A stretch of 64,000 nt of DNA from Pleomorphomonas sp. JP5 (GCF_023721815.1 NZ_JAMDLI010000007.1:797237-861236); one strand, 5' to 3'; numbered from the stretch's first letter, positions 1 through 9,402 are shown. Notes: a model not told the origin generated them from the letters alone. Numbers and translations: made by a program.

Positions 1-1
1 G

Positions 2-478
2 CATCTGGTGGAGGCGATGACGAGCCATCGCGACGATGCAGGGGCAACCAGCCTGGATGCCCGCTTGCTGGCCCAGTCCATCCTCGAGTATGCCCGCCGC
101 CTGATCGCCAATCCCGTGCCGGAGGAAGAACGGCAATCGTCTGCCTTCTTCCGTGCCGCTTGCCTCTACATAGAGGAGAACTTCGACCGGCAGATCACCC
201 GCGATACGGTGGCCGCCCACCTGCGCATCAGCCCCAACTACTTCTCGCGCGTCTTTCGCGAGCAAGGCGCCATGACCTTTTCGGACTATCTGACGCAAGT
301 CAGGATAGGGAAAGCCAAGTTCATGCTGGAGAAGTACGATCTGCCGCTGTCGCAGATCGCTCAGCGCTGCGGCTTCAACGACTTCAACTATTTCTACAAG
401 GTGTTCAAGAAGGTGGTGGGCCGCACGCCCACCGAATATCGAAACTCGGTGCAGGCCGGAGCCGCCGCCAAGGCGTAA
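2..478 (+). CDS. AraC family transcriptional regulator, C-terminal part (5' end outside window)
   Basis: Only the C-terminal part of an AraC/XylS DNA-binding regulator is present. The reading frame is open to the first base of the window and the visible 158 codons are shorter than the usual 250-300, so an N-terminal ligand-binding domain probably lies upstream. Two helix-turn-helix motifs are visible: the first around ITRDTVAAHLRISPNYFSRV and the second in the family signature around IAQRCGFNDFNYFYKVFKK, ending with GRTPTEYR. It is followed in the same direction by a ROK regulator and nagB, so an amino-sugar role is possible, but the effector cannot be inferred. Confidence 0.85.
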   Translation, partial: HLVEAMTSHRDDAGATSLDARLLAQSILEYARRLIANPVPEEERQSSAFFRAACLYIEENFDRQITRDTVAAHLRISPNYFSRVFREQGAMTFSDYLTQVRIGKAKFMLEKYDLPLSQIAQRCGFNDFNYFYKVFKKVVGRTPTEYRNSVQAGAAAKA

Positions 479-525
479 GTGTTCGACACCGCGCGTCGGG
501 GCTGTGAAACGGCGGTTTTGGGTGT

Positions 526-1776
526 ATGGATCGATCCCGTGACGCTCCCAGGGAGACCCCCGGCCCGATGATCCCAGACGATACCGCAACACCGGTGCTG
601 CGCCAGATCTCGGTGCGCGCCGTCATGGACGTGCTCCTCAACTCCGGCGCCACTTCGCGGGCTGCCCTTGCCAAGATCACCGGCCTTTCCAAGCAGACCA
701 TGTCGGAGGTGATCCGCGTGCTGGAAAGCGGCGGGTTCGTCCGCATCAAGGGGGTCACTTCGGGCAAGGTTGGCCGTGCCGCGGTCATCTATGAGGTCGA
801 TCCGTCGGCAGGCTATGTCATCGGCGCCGAACTCGGGGTCACCTCGCTTCGCCTGTCGCTCGCCAACATTGTCGGTGACATCCTCGCATCGGAAGAAGCG
901 CCGTCGGACGATCTCGCCGGGACGGCTTTGGTCTCGGCGCTCGGGCGCCTGTCCGCCGAACTCGTCGCCAAGGCCGGCATCGACAGGCAAAAGGTTCTGG
1001 TGGCCGCTGTGGCCATGCCGGGTGTCGTCGAGCCGGTGAGCGGGCGGCTATCGCTATCGCCCAACCTCGAGGGACTTGGCGATGTCGATGTTCGCACCCT
1101 GCTGTCCGCCGAGCTCGGTTGCGCGGTGGTGATCGAGAACGACATCAACGCGGCGGTGATCGGAGAGTCCTGGACGGGGTGCGCCGTCGGAGTCGAAGAA
1201 GTGGCCTTCGTCTCGCTGGGCACGGGCATCGGCCTCGGCGCGCTCACGGGGGGACGGCTGATCCGGGGAGCCAGTGGCGCCGCCGGTGAGATCGGCTTCC
1301 TGCCGATTGGTGGCGATCCGACCGCCTCCGACAGCCTGGAGCGCGGTGCCCTTGAGAGTACCATTGGCAGGCGTGGCATCCGAGAGCGCTACCGGGCGCT
1401 TGGCGGAACGGCGGCATCGAGCCCGTTCGATATTTTCGAAGCTGCCCTGAAGGGGCAGGATCAGGCCGCTGTCACGGCCGCTCGCGATCTGGCCCGAAAC
1501 GCGGCGCTGTCGATGGTCGCTGTCCATGCGTTGCTTGAGCCGAGAAAGATCGTGGTCGGCGGCATCGTCGGCTGCCTGCCGGGCGTGGTCGACTGGATAA
1601 AGGCCGAGCTGCCGCGCGTCAGTCGCCGACCGATCGTCGTCGAGGTGTCCACGCTGGGCGCTCATGCCGCCCTGACCGGGGCGGTCGCTATTGCGCTCAA
1701 CCAGGCGCACAATCTTTTGTTCAGTCCGGCGGATCTGCCGATGCCTCTACGTTTGCCGGCCGCCACTCACGGCTGA
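526..1776 (+). CDS. ROK family transcriptional regulator (NagC/XylR-like)
   Basis: A 416-residue protein with an N-terminal winged helix-turn-helix (about residues 25-75, with LAKITGLSKQTMSEVIRVLE) followed by a ROK sugar-kinase fold containing the LGTGIGLGAL phosphate-binding motif. The family represses or activates sugar genes in response to phosphosugars. The usual ROK zinc motif CxCGxxGCxE is missing: after GAAGEIGFLPIGGDP the corresponding stretch reads LERGALEST with no cysteines. It lies about 110 bp upstream of nagB in the same orientation, which suggests amino-sugar control. The start is uncertain; ATG at 568 (MIPDD) is an alternative, and neither has a strong ribosome binding site. 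Confidence 0.85.
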   Translation: MDRSRDAPRETPGPMIPDDTATPVLRQISVRAVMDVLLNSGATSRAALAKITGLSKQTMSEVIRVLESGGFVRIKGVTSGKVGRAAVIYEVDPSAGYVIGAELGVTSLRLSLANIVGDILASEEAPSDDLAGTALVSALGRLSAELVAKAGIDRQKVLVAAVAMPGVVEPVSGRLSLSPNLEGLGDVDVRTLLSAELGCAVVIENDINAAVIGESWTGCAVGVEEVAFVSLGTGIGLGALTGGRLIRGASGAAGEIGFLPIGGDPTASDSLERGALESTIGRRGIRERYRALGGTAASSPFDIFEAALKGQDQAAVTAARDLARNAALSMVAVHALLEPRKIVVGGIVGCLPGVVDWIKAELPRVSRRPIVVEVSTLGAHAALTGAVAIALNQAHNLLFSPADLPMPLRLPAATHG

Positions 1777-1804
1777 GTGTCACCGAAATTTTATGTTCGG
1801 CATC

Positions 1805-1833
1805 TTGACGAACTAATTAACCATCGCCATCAT
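1805..1833 (+). promoter_or_regulatory. Candidate promoter of nagB
   Basis: TTGACG (1805-1810) and CATCAT (1828-1833) are separated by 17 bp. The -35 is good and the -10 matches 4 of 6. It lies between the ROK gene and nagB and directly abuts an inverted repeat. Confidence 0.45.
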
Positions 1834-1848
1834 CTCATCAAGAGATGA
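1830..1848. promoter_or_regulatory. Inverted repeat at the nagB promoter, candidate operator
   Basis: A perfect 7-bp inverted repeat, TCATCTC-ATCAA-GAGATGA, sits at the candidate -10 of nagB. Its position suggests a repressor site, possibly for the upstream ROK protein, or a small hairpin at the start of the transcript. Binding is inferred only. Confidence 0.4.
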
Positions 1849-1884
1849 CGATTGCCGAGCTGCGGCCGGTCGATGGAGTATGAA

Positions 1885-2631
1885 ATGTCGATCAACCATT
1901 TTCCCACAACCATCGCGGCGGCTCATGCCGTCGCCGACCGCATCGCCGAGCGCCTCAAGGCGAAGCCGAGTATCGTTCTTGGCCTTGCCACCGGCGCCAC
2001 CATGGAACCGGTCTACGAGCGGCTTGTGGCGCTGCATAGGGCTGGCGAGATCAGCTTTGCCCGCGTGACGTCCTTCAACCTCGATGAGTATGTCGGCTTG
2101 CCGCCCGAAGACCCGCGCTCCTACCGGTCGACAATGGACAGCCAGTTGTTCGATCTCGTCGATATCGACAAGGCAAGGACGTTCGTGCCCGATGGCCTTG
2201 CCGCCGATACCTCCGCCTTCGCCAGCCGCTATGAGGCGATGATGCGCGAAGCGGGAGGCATCGATCTCCAGCTTCTCGGCATCGGCCGCAATGGACATAT
2301 CGGCTTCAACGAACCGGGCGCCGACTTTGCCGCTCGCACGCGCGTCGTCGATCTCGAAGCATCCACCCTGGAGGCCAACTCGGCTTTCTTTGACGGCAAA
2401 CTGCCGCCAACCAAGGCCATGACGATGGGGATCGGCACAATTCTCGAGTCGCGTGAAATTATCGTTCTGGCCACCGGCGCTACCAAGCGAGAGGCGGTGC
2501 GTGCCGCGCTCACGGGGCCCATTGGCCCTGAGTGTCCGGCCACGGCGCTGCGTCGTCACGCCAACGTCACTTGGTGGCTGGACGCCGAGAGTGGGGCCGG
2601 CGTGGCCGGTGAGAGCTTGGCTGCGGAATAA
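1885..2631 (+). CDS. nagB: Glucosamine-6-phosphate deaminase NagB
   Basis: It converts glucosamine 6-phosphate to fructose 6-phosphate and ammonia, the step that feeds amino sugars into glycolysis. The family motifs are clear: LGLATGAT near the N-terminus (phosphate loop), FNLDEYVGL (the catalytic aspartate region), and LLGIGRNGHIGFNEPG in the middle. The length of 248 residues is normal. The ATG at 1885 is chosen over upstream in-frame codons because GGAG lies 6 bp before it and the protein then starts MSINHFPTTIAAA. The preceding ROK and AraC regulators fit amino-sugar control. A strong terminator follows. Confidence 0.95.
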   Translation: MSINHFPTTIAAAHAVADRIAERLKAKPSIVLGLATGATMEPVYERLVALHRAGEISFARVTSFNLDEYVGLPPEDPRSYRSTMDSQLFDLVDIDKARTFVPDGLAADTSAFASRYEAMMREAGGIDLQLLGIGRNGHIGFNEPGADFAARTRVVDLEASTLEANSAFFDGKLPPTKAMTMGIGTILESREIIVLATGATKREAVRAALTGPIGPECPATALRRHANVTWWLDAESGAGVAGESLAAE

Positions 2632-2655
2632 AACGCCCGCGTCATTGCATTTGCG

Positions 2656-2687
2656 AGCGGCGGCGCTTTCAGGGCGCCGCCGCTTTT
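2656..2687 (+). terminator. Rho-independent terminator after nagB
   Basis: An 11-bp GC-rich stem (2656-2666 with 2674-2684) and a 7-nt loop, followed by TTTT. It ends the nagB transcript between convergent genes. Confidence 0.85.
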
Positions 2688-2693
2688 GCATGT

Positions 2694-4139
2694 TCAGGCG
2701 GCGCGCGCCGGCCGATCTGGGATGTCGATGACGAAGGTGGCGCCTGGGCCACCATCCAGACAGGAAATGGTGCCCCCATGCGCCCTGACCAACTCGGCGA
2801 CGATGGCAAGGCCAAGTCCGGTTCCACCAGAGCGCACGGATCCGGAGAACGGTTTGAACAGCGACTCGCGCGCCTTCTGCGACAGGCCTGGTCCCGTGTC
2901 GGAAACCTGGATGCGGACCTTCGTTCCGTCGCGTTCCGCCGACACCGTGAGCCGGCGCACCAGTGCATCATCCTTGCATTGCTCGAGCGCTTGCGCCGCG
3001 TTGCGCACAAGGTTGAGCAGTACCCGGAACAACTGGTCCGAATCGGCATCCACTTCGAGATCTTCCGGCACCGCGTTCACCCACTCGATGTTTGCATGCT
3101 GAATGAGGCCGGTCATTTCCGCGACGTCGGTGCAAAGCCGAGACAGCGACAGAAGCCGGCGCGAAGGAGGGGCCTCCTGCGCCTTGCCGTAGGCGAGGAC
3201 AGACTGGCAGTAGTTGATGGCCCGATCGATGGCAGACACCAGCTTGGGCGCGAAGCGCTGTACCGAAGGATCGGGGATCATCGTCAGACGGTCGGAAATG
3301 AGCTGGGCCGAAGCGAGCAGGTTGCGAAGGTCATGGTTGATCTTCGAAACTGCGAGGCCGAGCTCGACCAGCCGCTTCTGCTGCTTGAAAAGCTCCTGAA
3401 TGCGCTGCTGCATGGCCGCCGCGGCGAACTCGGCGCGGCCGATCTCATCGGTCCGGCCGCCGTAGCGGACAAGATAGGCGTCGCTCTCGGGCTCCTGAGC
3501 CCATTTGTAGATGGACTTGCCCAGGCGCCGCATCGGAATGACCATCAGATACTGGATGGAGAAAAACACCAGAACGCCGACGAAAGCCGAGATCAGGAAG
3601 GACACCATAAGCAAGCCGCCAGCGAAATGCAGGATCTCATTCCGGAGGTGCGTTTCGGAAAACACCACTTCGACTTCGCCTTCGTCGTCGTATTTTCCGG
3701 TAACACGGATGGTTCGGTCGCCGCCGAACAGCATAGTGTCCAACGCCTCCATCACGAGGCCATGCGCCCGTTGACTGTCGAAATCGATGCTGCGGGTCAC
3801 CGTGGGCGGGGCATCGGCCATGGCGACCAGCTGTTTCATGCCCTCCGATCGCACGGCGACGGCATAGGCGTCGAGGCGGTTCAGGAGATCGGCCTGAATG
3901 GTGCGGGGCAGCGCCGTCTCGGGATAGGTGGTCAGCGTGTGGGCGACGATCCCGGCGGTGCGTATCTTCGATTCGATGTAGTTGCGCTGGAAGTTGGCGA
4001 TAGCCGGAACGAACATCAGCACTTCGGCGAACATCACGAACAGGATCGTGAAGACCAGAAGTTTGAAGGACAGACTGAATGTGTGCTTGGTCGGGAAGTG
4101 CGGCTTGGTGATGCCGCCGGAAGTGTCAGTCTGGGCCAT
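2694..4139 (-). CDS. Orphan membrane sensor histidine kinase
   Basis: A 481-residue inner-membrane kinase. Transmembrane segments near residues 22-45 and 172-200 bracket a periplasmic sensor region without a recognisable fold; a HAMP-like linker follows, then the kinase core. The phosphoacceptor box reads KINHDLRN (His about 265) rather than the usual SHDLRTP. The N box (LLNLVRNAAQAL), G1 (DTGPGL) and G2 (GGTGLGLAI) of the ATPase domain are intact. No response regulator is adjacent, so the partner is unknown. The ATG at 4139 gives the protein MAQTDTSGG; a 34-codon upstream extension is open but looks non-coding. Confidence 0.88.
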   Translation of the reverse strand: MAQTDTSGGITKPHFPTKHTFSLSFKLLVFTILFVMFAEVLMFVPAIANFQRNYIESKIRTAGIVAHTLTTYPETALPRTIQADLLNRLDAYAVAVRSEGMKQLVAMADAPPTVTRSIDFDSQRAHGLVMEALDTMLFGGDRTIRVTGKYDDEGEVEVVFSETHLRNEILHFAGGLLMVSFLISAFVGVLVFFSIQYLMVIPMRRLGKSIYKWAQEPESDAYLVRYGGRTDEIGRAEFAAAAMQQRIQELFKQQKRLVELGLAVSKINHDLRNLLASAQLISDRLTMIPDPSVQRFAPKLVSAIDRAINYCQSVLAYGKAQEAPPSRRLLSLSRLCTDVAEMTGLIQHANIEWVNAVPEDLEVDADSDQLFRVLLNLVRNAAQALEQCKDDALVRRLTVSAERDGTKVRIQVSDTGPGLSQKARESLFKPFSGSVRSGGTGLGLAIVAELVRAHGGTISCLDGGPGATFVIDIPDRPARAA

Positions 4140-4344
4140 GCTGGGCGATTCCGAAAAAATAATGCTCTCTATCTGTCGCTTTGCGCAGAAATTGGAAGAG
4201 GCCCGCGTCCGAAATAAGGTAAAATTCTGTCGCGTCGCCATATTTGCCCATATCCTAGCGCGGTGGAGTGCCCGCAGCTGTCAGCAGTCTTCAAAATGCC
4301 GCGCGAACAGGTGGTCAAGCTGCGGTTTGCTTGGCATTGATGCG
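4140..4344. other. Gap between the histidine kinase and the rpmH promoter
   Basis: No gene is seen here. It separates divergent transcription units and should hold the promoter of the kinase, but no convincing hexamer pair was found for it. Confidence 0.5.
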
Positions 4345-4373
4345 TTGACGCGCCTCCGTCCGTCCCGTATAAG
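4345..4373 (+). promoter_or_regulatory. Strong candidate promoter of rpmH-rnpA-yidC
   Basis: TTGACG (4345-4350) and TATAAG (4368-4373) with exactly 17 bp between them, a near-consensus sigma-70-type promoter. It leaves a leader of about 155 nt before rpmH. Confidence 0.75.
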
Positions 4374-4537
4374 CCCCTCCGATCGGAAGGGCGCCACCGG
4401 TCTTTCGGCCGGCTTGGCCGCATATGCCGTGGCCGATTTCCCTGTTGAGACACAAGAGCTGTCCGAAGGCGAGGCGCAAGGCGCTTCGAGGCCGGAGAGC
4501 CGCCAGAACGAGGGGCCCGCGAGGCGGGCAAACGACC

Positions 4538-4672
4538 ATGAAGCGGACTTATCAGCCGTCCAAGCTCATTCGCAAGCGCCGTCACGGCTTCCGTGCGCGC
4601 ATGGCCACTGCTGGTGGTCGCAAGGTTATTGCCCGCCGTCGGGCCCAGGGGCGCAAGCGTCTGTCGGCGTGA
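4538..4672 (+). CDS. rpmH: 50S ribosomal protein L34
   Basis: A 44-residue, highly basic protein with the invariant start [19 protein letters not shown] and the end [13 protein letters not shown], the complete length of bacterial L34. It is a structural component of the large ribosomal subunit. The open frame extends upstream, but the family start is at 4538. It heads the conserved rpmH-rnpA-yidC-engB run and has a near-consensus promoter upstream. Confidence 0.98.
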   Translation: MKRTYQPSKLIRKRRHGFRARMATAGGRKVIARRRAQGRKRLSA

Positions 4673-4723
4673 TCGGCCTTGTTCATGGCGGACGCTGGCC
4701 AACCAGCTTGCGAGGCGCCTGAC

Positions 4724-5134
4724 ATGATGCGGCTGAAAAAGCGAAAAGACTACGTAAAAGTCGCCCGGGGTGCCCGAACACCCCGGCGCGGCTTTTTGCT
4801 GCAATCGCTCCGCCGTCCCGATGGGGCGGAGGGGGAGGCCGGAGCGGATGCTCGCTTCGGTTTCACGGTGACCAAGAAGATGGGCAACGCCGTGGTGCGC
4901 AACCGCATCAGGCGCCGTCTCAAGGAGGCGGTACGGCTCGCCGGCGCCATGGCAGCCGATCCCGGGCGCGATTTCGTGCTGGTCGGCCGTCGTCCGGCAC
5001 TGGACATGCCGTTTTCCGATCTGGTCGCCGAAGTCGTCGGCGCCGTTCGCGCTGCGGCCTCCGACAAGACAAGGCCGCGCGGCGGCAAAGAGGCGCTGAA
5101 GCCGGCGCCGAGCGAGGAAGAAAAAGGTCCATGA
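4724..5134 (+). CDS. rnpA: Ribonuclease P protein component
   Basis: The protein cofactor of RNase P, which removes 5' leaders from pre-tRNAs by helping the catalytic RNA bind its substrate. The RNR signature region is present (GNAVVRNRIRRRLKEAVRL), as is the N-terminal LKKRKDYVKVARG. The length of 136 residues is slightly long because of a charged tail rich in K, P and E. The start at 4724 has GAGG 8 bp upstream; ATG 4727 is an equal alternative. The stop overlaps the yidC start as ATGA, indicating translational coupling. Confidence 0.95.
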   Translation: MMRLKKRKDYVKVARGARTPRRGFLLQSLRRPDGAEGEAGADARFGFTVTKKMGNAVVRNRIRRRLKEAVRLAGAMAADPGRDFVLVGRRPALDMPFSDLVAEVVGAVRAAASDKTRPRGGKEALKPAPSEEEKGP

Positions 5135-6939
5135 CCGAAAACCGCAATATGATCCTGGCCATTGCGCTGTCGTTGGCCGTGCTGCTCGGCTGGCAGTATT
5201 TCGTTGCTGGTCCGCAGCTCGAAAAGGCCCAGATCGCCCAGCAGGCGGCTCAGCAGCAGGACGGCCAGACCACTACGGCTCCGGCCGACGGCAAGGCTGA
5301 CGGCGCAACTGCGGCCGATGGCGCGGCCCCGACGGTTAGCCTCAACACCACAGCGGCTTTCGTCTCCCGCGAGGAAGCGCTCGCCAAAAGCCCGCGCGTT
5401 GCAATCGACACGCCCGAGCTTGCCGGCTCGATCAGCCTTTCCGGCGCTCGTATCGACGACCTTTCGCTGAAGCTTTACCGCGAGACAATCGAACCCGACT
5501 CGCCTCTCGTGAAGCTGCTGAACCCCTTCGGCACGGATCACGCCTACTACGCCGAGTTCGGCTTTATGGCTCCGGCCGGGACCGGCGTGAAGCTGCCCGG
5601 TGCCGACACGGTATGGACGGCGCCTGAGGGTGCTCGCCTGACGCCCTCGACGCCGGTCACGCTTACCTGGGACAATGGCGCCGGTCTTGTCTTTACCCGC
5701 GAGGTTTCCGTCGACTCCCACTCCATGTTCACGGTGAAGGACTCCGTCGCCAACACGTCCGGTTCCGTCGCCACCGTCTATCCTTATGGCCTCGTTACCC
5801 GTTACGGCACGCCGCAGGTGCCGGGCACCTGGGTTCTGCACGAGGGCCTGCTCGGCGTGTTTGGCGACGAGGGACTCACCGAGACCACCTACAAGAACCT
5901 GAAGGATAGCGAAGGCGTGAAGCCCGATCCGGTCACGTCCGGCTGGCTTGGCATCACCGACAAATATTGGGCGACGGCGCTGATCCCCGAGGACGGCACC
6001 AAGTTCCAGCCGCGCTTCTCCTGGGCTCTTGCCGGCAACATCGACACCTACCAGGCAAACTATCTTCGTGATCCTCTGGAAATTCCCGCTGGTGGCACCG
6101 CCGCTACCGAGACACGCCTGTTTGCCGGCGCCAAGACGGTGGCTCGCGTCGATGCCTACGAGCGCGAACTCGGCATTCCAAAGTTCGATCGCCTGATCGA
6201 CTGGGGCTGGTTCTACTGGATCACCAAGCCGATGTTCCTGCTGATCGACTGGCTCTACGTCCTGGTCGGCAACTTCGGTATCGCCATCCTCCTGGTGACG
6301 CTGATCGTCAAGGCCATCTTCTTCCCGCTCGCCAACAAGTCCTACGCGTCGATGAGCAAGATGAAGATGCTGCAGCCGGCCATGGCCGACATCAAGGCCA
6401 AGTACCCGGACGACAAGGTCAAGCAGCAGCAAGAGACCATGGAGCTGTACAAGCGGGAGAAGATCAACCCGCTGGCCGGCTGTCTGCCGATCGTCGTGCA
6501 GATCCCCGTGTTCTTCTCGCTCTACAAGGTGCTCTACGTGACGATCGAAATGCGTCACGCGCCCTTCTTCGGCTGGATCCACGACCTGTCCGCCTCGGAC
6601 CCGACGACGATCTTCAACCTGTTCGGGCTGATTCCCTGGACGCCGCCGCACATGCTGATGCTCGGCATCTGGCCGATCATCATGGGCATCACGATGTTCG
6701 TGCAGATGAAGCTGAACCCGACGCCGCCCGACCCGACGCAGGCGATGCTCTTCACCTGGATGCCGATCGTCTTCACCTTCATGATGGCGTCTTTCCCGGC
6801 TGGTCTCGTGATCTACTGGTCGTGGAACAACACCCTCTCGATCTTGCAGCAGTCGCTGATCATGAAGAAGCACGGCGTCAAGATCGAGCTGTTCGACAAT
6901 CTGAAGAGCACATTCGCCAAGAAGCCGAAGGCAGGCTGA
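5131..6939 (+). CDS. yidC: Membrane protein insertase YidC
   Basis: A 602-residue Oxa1/YidC insertase that integrates and folds inner-membrane proteins, alone or with SecYEG. The N-terminal transmembrane anchor (ILAIALSLAVLLGWQYF) is followed by an A/Q/D-rich linker, a large periplasmic domain (about residues 60-340), and the conserved C-terminal core with five membrane segments, including NPLAGCLPIVVQIPVFFSLY. The length fits the gram-negative type. It overlaps rnpA by 4 bp and belongs to the rpmH run. Confidence 0.97.
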   Translation: MTENRNMILAIALSLAVLLGWQYFVAGPQLEKAQIAQQAAQQQDGQTTTAPADGKADGATAADGAAPTVSLNTTAAFVSREEALAKSPRVAIDTPELAGSISLSGARIDDLSLKLYRETIEPDSPLVKLLNPFGTDHAYYAEFGFMAPAGTGVKLPGADTVWTAPEGARLTPSTPVTLTWDNGAGLVFTREVSVDSHSMFTVKDSVANTSGSVATVYPYGLVTRYGTPQVPGTWVLHEGLLGVFGDEGLTETTYKNLKDSEGVKPDPVTSGWLGITDKYWATALIPEDGTKFQPRFSWALAGNIDTYQANYLRDPLEIPAGGTAATETRLFAGAKTVARVDAYERELGIPKFDRLIDWGWFYWITKPMFLLIDWLYVLVGNFGIAILLVTLIVKAIFFPLANKSYASMSKMKMLQPAMADIKAKYPDDKVKQQQETMELYKREKINPLAGCLPIVVQIPVFFSLYKVLYVTIEMRHAPFFGWIHDLSASDPTTIFNLFGLIPWTPPHMLMLGIWPIIMGITMFVQMKLNPTPPDPTQAMLFTWMPIVFTFMMASFPAGLVIYWSWNNTLSILQQSLIMKKHGVKIELFDNLKSTFAKKPKAG

Positions 6940-7044
6940 AAAGGCTGCCAAAGCGAGTAAGATCGGCGGACCGGCTACATCAAGCCGGTCCGTTTCCGTT
7001 ATGAGGGCGAGGCCGCCCGCCGCCGACAGCCCAGGATTTCCACG

Positions 7045-7695
7045 ATGGACGAAACCCGCACTGTGATCGATCCCGAGGCGACGCGCCTGCTGTTCGCCCG
7101 CCCCTGGGCCTTCGTACGGGGCATGGCGAACGTGGACGATCTGCCCCCGTTCGCCGGAACGATCGAGGTTGCCTTCGCCGGCCGCTCCAATGTCGGGAAA
7201 TCCAGCCTGATCAACGCCCTGACCGGTCAGCAAGGCCTCGCACGCACCTCTAATACGCCGGGCCGCACCCAAGAGCTCAATCTGTTCAAACCAGAGGTCG
7301 ACGCCGGTCTGCTGCTCGTCGACATGCCTGGATACGGGTATGCCGAGGCGCCCAAGGAGAAGGTCGACGTCTGGAACGCGTTGATCCGCGATTATCTGCG
7401 CGGCCGTCCCAATCTCCGGCGTGTCTACGTGCTGATCGATGCCCGCCACGGCCTCAAGAAGAACGATGAGGACGTGCTGACGCTGCTCGACAAGGCGGCG
7501 GTGTCCTACCAGATCGTGCTCACCAAGGCCGACAAGCTGAAGCCCGGCGGCATAGAGAAGGTGCTCGCCGACACTGCCGAGCGTATTCGCAAGCGCCCGG
7601 CGGCCTTCCCCGAGGTGCTGGCCACCTCCAGCGAGAAGGGCGCCGGCATCGACGATCTCAAGGCTGCAATTTCCAGGTTGCTGGCAGGCGCCTGA
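7045..7695 (+). CDS. engB: Ribosome biogenesis GTP-binding protein EngB/YsxC
   Basis: A 216-residue TRAFAC GTPase needed for assembly of the large ribosomal subunit. The G1 motif GRSNVGKSS, the G2 region with SNTPGRTQ, G3 DMPGYGYA and G4 TKADKL are all visible. It follows yidC by about 105 bp, the usual alphaproteobacterial arrangement. AGGA lies 8 bp before the ATG. Confidence 0.95.
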   Translation: MDETRTVIDPEATRLLFARPWAFVRGMANVDDLPPFAGTIEVAFAGRSNVGKSSLINALTGQQGLARTSNTPGRTQELNLFKPEVDAGLLLVDMPGYGYAEAPKEKVDVWNALIRDYLRGRPNLRRVYVLIDARHGLKKNDEDVLTLLDKAAVSYQIVLTKADKLKPGGIEKVLADTAERIRKRPAAFPEVLATSSEKGAGIDDLKAAISRLLAGA

Positions 7696-7742
7696 GCCAC
7701 GGCGGCGGTGGAGCGTCGGGTCTTGCGTTCGCTGTTCGGCCG

Positions 7743-7771
7743 TTGAGCCTCGCCCCCCGATCGGCTATAGG
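7743..7771 (+). promoter_or_regulatory. Candidate promoter of argB
   Basis: TTGAGC (7743-7748) and TATAGG (7766-7771) are spaced by 17 bp, about 30 bp upstream of the argB start. Moderate match. Confidence 0.45.
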
Positions 7772-7801
7772 CGTTCACGATCCAACCGACGCGAGGCCGT
7801 C

Positions 7802-8707
7802 ATGACCCCATCCACGCCTGAATCCGCCGAAGAGATGCTGTCGCGCGCTCGCATCATCTCGGAAGCGCTGCCTTATATGCAGCGTTATGACGACAAGACC
7901 ATCGTGGTCAAATACGGTGGTCATGCCATGGGCGACCCCGATCTGGCGCGCGCCTTCGCCCGCGATATCGTGCTTTTGAAGCAGTCGGGCATGAAGCCGA
8001 TCGTCGTCCACGGCGGCGGACCGCAGATTGGTTCGATGCTCGACAAGCTCGGCATCAAGAGCGAGTTCAAGAACGGCCTGCGCGTCACCGATCGCGCCAC
8101 GATGGAAATCGTCGAGATGGTGCTGGCCGGCTCCATCAACAAGCAGATCGTCTCGGCCCTCAATGCCGAGGGCGGCAGGGCCATCGGCCTTTGCGGCAAG
8201 GACGGCAATCTTCTCACGGTCGAGAAGGCAACGCGCACCATGCGCGATCCCGACAGCGAGATCGAGAAGGTGATCGACCTTGGCTTCGTCGGTGAACCCA
8301 AGGTGGTCAACCCGGCCGTGCTCGACATGGTTGCCAAGGAGGATCTGATCCCGGTGGTGGCCCCTGTCGCTCCGGGTGTCGATGGCGAGACCTACAACGT
8401 CAACGCCGATACCTTCGCCGGCGCCATTGCCGGTGCGTTGCATGCCGCGCGCCTGCTGTTCCTGACCGATGTGCCGGGCGTACTTAACCGCGAGGGCCAG
8501 CTTCTCAAGCAGCTCACCCGCGCCGAGGCGCAGGCCCTGATCGCCGACGGCACCATATCCGGTGGCATGATCCCCAAGGTGGAAACCTGCTTCGACGCGC
8601 TGAAGCGTGGGGTCGACGCGGCGGTGATCGTCAATGGCAAGACGGCGCATGCCGTTCTGCTGGAGATCTTTACCGAGACCGGCGCCGGCACGATAATTCG
8701 CCGCTGA
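7802..8707 (+). CDS. argB: Acetylglutamate kinase
   Basis: It phosphorylates N-acetylglutamate in the second step of arginine synthesis. Of amino-acid kinase fold, 301 residues. Visible motifs are the N-terminal helix ending in [15 protein letters not shown], the glycine-rich substrate loop [10 protein letters not shown], and [13 protein letters not shown] for nucleotide binding. The extended N-terminus ([13 protein letters not shown]...) is typical of arginine-sensitive hexameric ArgB, so feedback inhibition by arginine is likely but inferred. Its stop overlaps the next start as TGATG. Confidence 0.97.
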   Translation: MTPSTPESAEEMLSRARIISEALPYMQRYDDKTIVVKYGGHAMGDPDLARAFARDIVLLKQSGMKPIVVHGGGPQIGSMLDKLGIKSEFKNGLRVTDRATMEIVEMVLAGSINKQIVSALNAEGGRAIGLCGKDGNLLTVEKATRTMRDPDSEIEKVIDLGFVGEPKVVNPAVLDMVAKEDLIPVVAPVAPGVDGETYNVNADTFAGAIAGALHAARLLFLTDVPGVLNREGQLLKQLTRAEAQALIADGTISGGMIPKVETCFDALKRGVDAAVIVNGKTAHAVLLEIFTETGAGTIIRR

Positions 8708-9402
8708 TGACCGAGGACACATCGCTTGCCGGCGGCGACCTTTCCGCATTTGCCGGCGTTCGGGATTGGGTCTTCGATCTCGACGACACGCTTTATCCGC
8801 CGGAAAGCGGCGTGTTCAAAGCTGTGATAAGCCGCATCCGCGCCTATACCGCGCGGGTGACAGGCGCCTCTGGGGAAGATGCGGTAGCTCTCCAGAAAAG
8901 CTATGCGGCTCGCTACGGAACGACGTTGCGCGGACTGATGGAGGAACATGGCGTCGACCCCGTCGCGTTCCTCGCCGATGTGCACGCCGTCGATCGCTCG
9001 GCGCTCGCGCCGGATGCCGGGCTGTCCGATGCCTTGTCCCGTCTACCGGGGCGCAAGTTCATCCTGACCTCCGGGACCCACGCCCATGTCGGCGAGACGC
9101 TCCGCCGCCTCGCCATCGCCGACCGGTTCGACGGCGTGTTCGACATCGTGGACGCCGGCTATCTGCCCAAGCCGGCGGAAGCGACCTACGCCGCTTTTTT
9201 CGACCGTTTTGGCGTCGAACCGGCCACTGCCGCCATGTTTGAGGATTCGCCACGCAACCTCGCCGTGCCGCGAGCTCTCGGCATGCGCACGGTTCTCGTG
9301 ATTGGTGGCCAGGCGCCGCGACCTATGCCGCCGGTCTCCGACTTCGTCACGGCCAACCTGCCTTCCTTCCTAGCCGGCATCGCAGACGCGCTTTCCGGCT
9401 GA
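8707..9402 (+). CDS. HAD-family pyrimidine 5'-nucleotidase
   Basis: A 231-residue haloacid-dehalogenase phosphatase of the SDT1/pyrimidine 5'-nucleotidase type. Motif I is FDLDDTLYPPESGVF, motif II ILTSGTHAHV, motif III the lysine near YLPKPAEATY, and motif IV FEDSPRNLAVP. It probably dephosphorylates UMP, CMP or related small phosphates in the cytoplasm. It overlaps argB by one base (TGATG), so it is translated from the argB transcript, a coupling seen in many Rhizobiales genomes. Confidence 0.88.
   Translation: MTEDTSLAGGDLSAFAGVRDWVFDLDDTLYPPESGVFKAVISRIRAYTARVTGASGEDAVALQKSYAARYGTTLRGLMEEHGVDPVAFLADVHAVDRSALAPDAGLSDALSRLPGRKFILTSGTHAHVGETLRRLAIADRFDGVFDIVDAGYLPKPAEATYAAFFDRFGVEPATAAMFEDSPRNLAVPRALGMRTVLVIGGQAPRPMPPVSDFVTANLPSFLAGIADALSG

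Noticed and set aside
4750-7449. 899-codon open frame on the minus strand across rnpA, yidC and engB
   Set aside because: Three well-identified genes occupy the other strand; the frame is rich in D, R, H and V as expected of a GC-rich antisense shadow and shows no family features.
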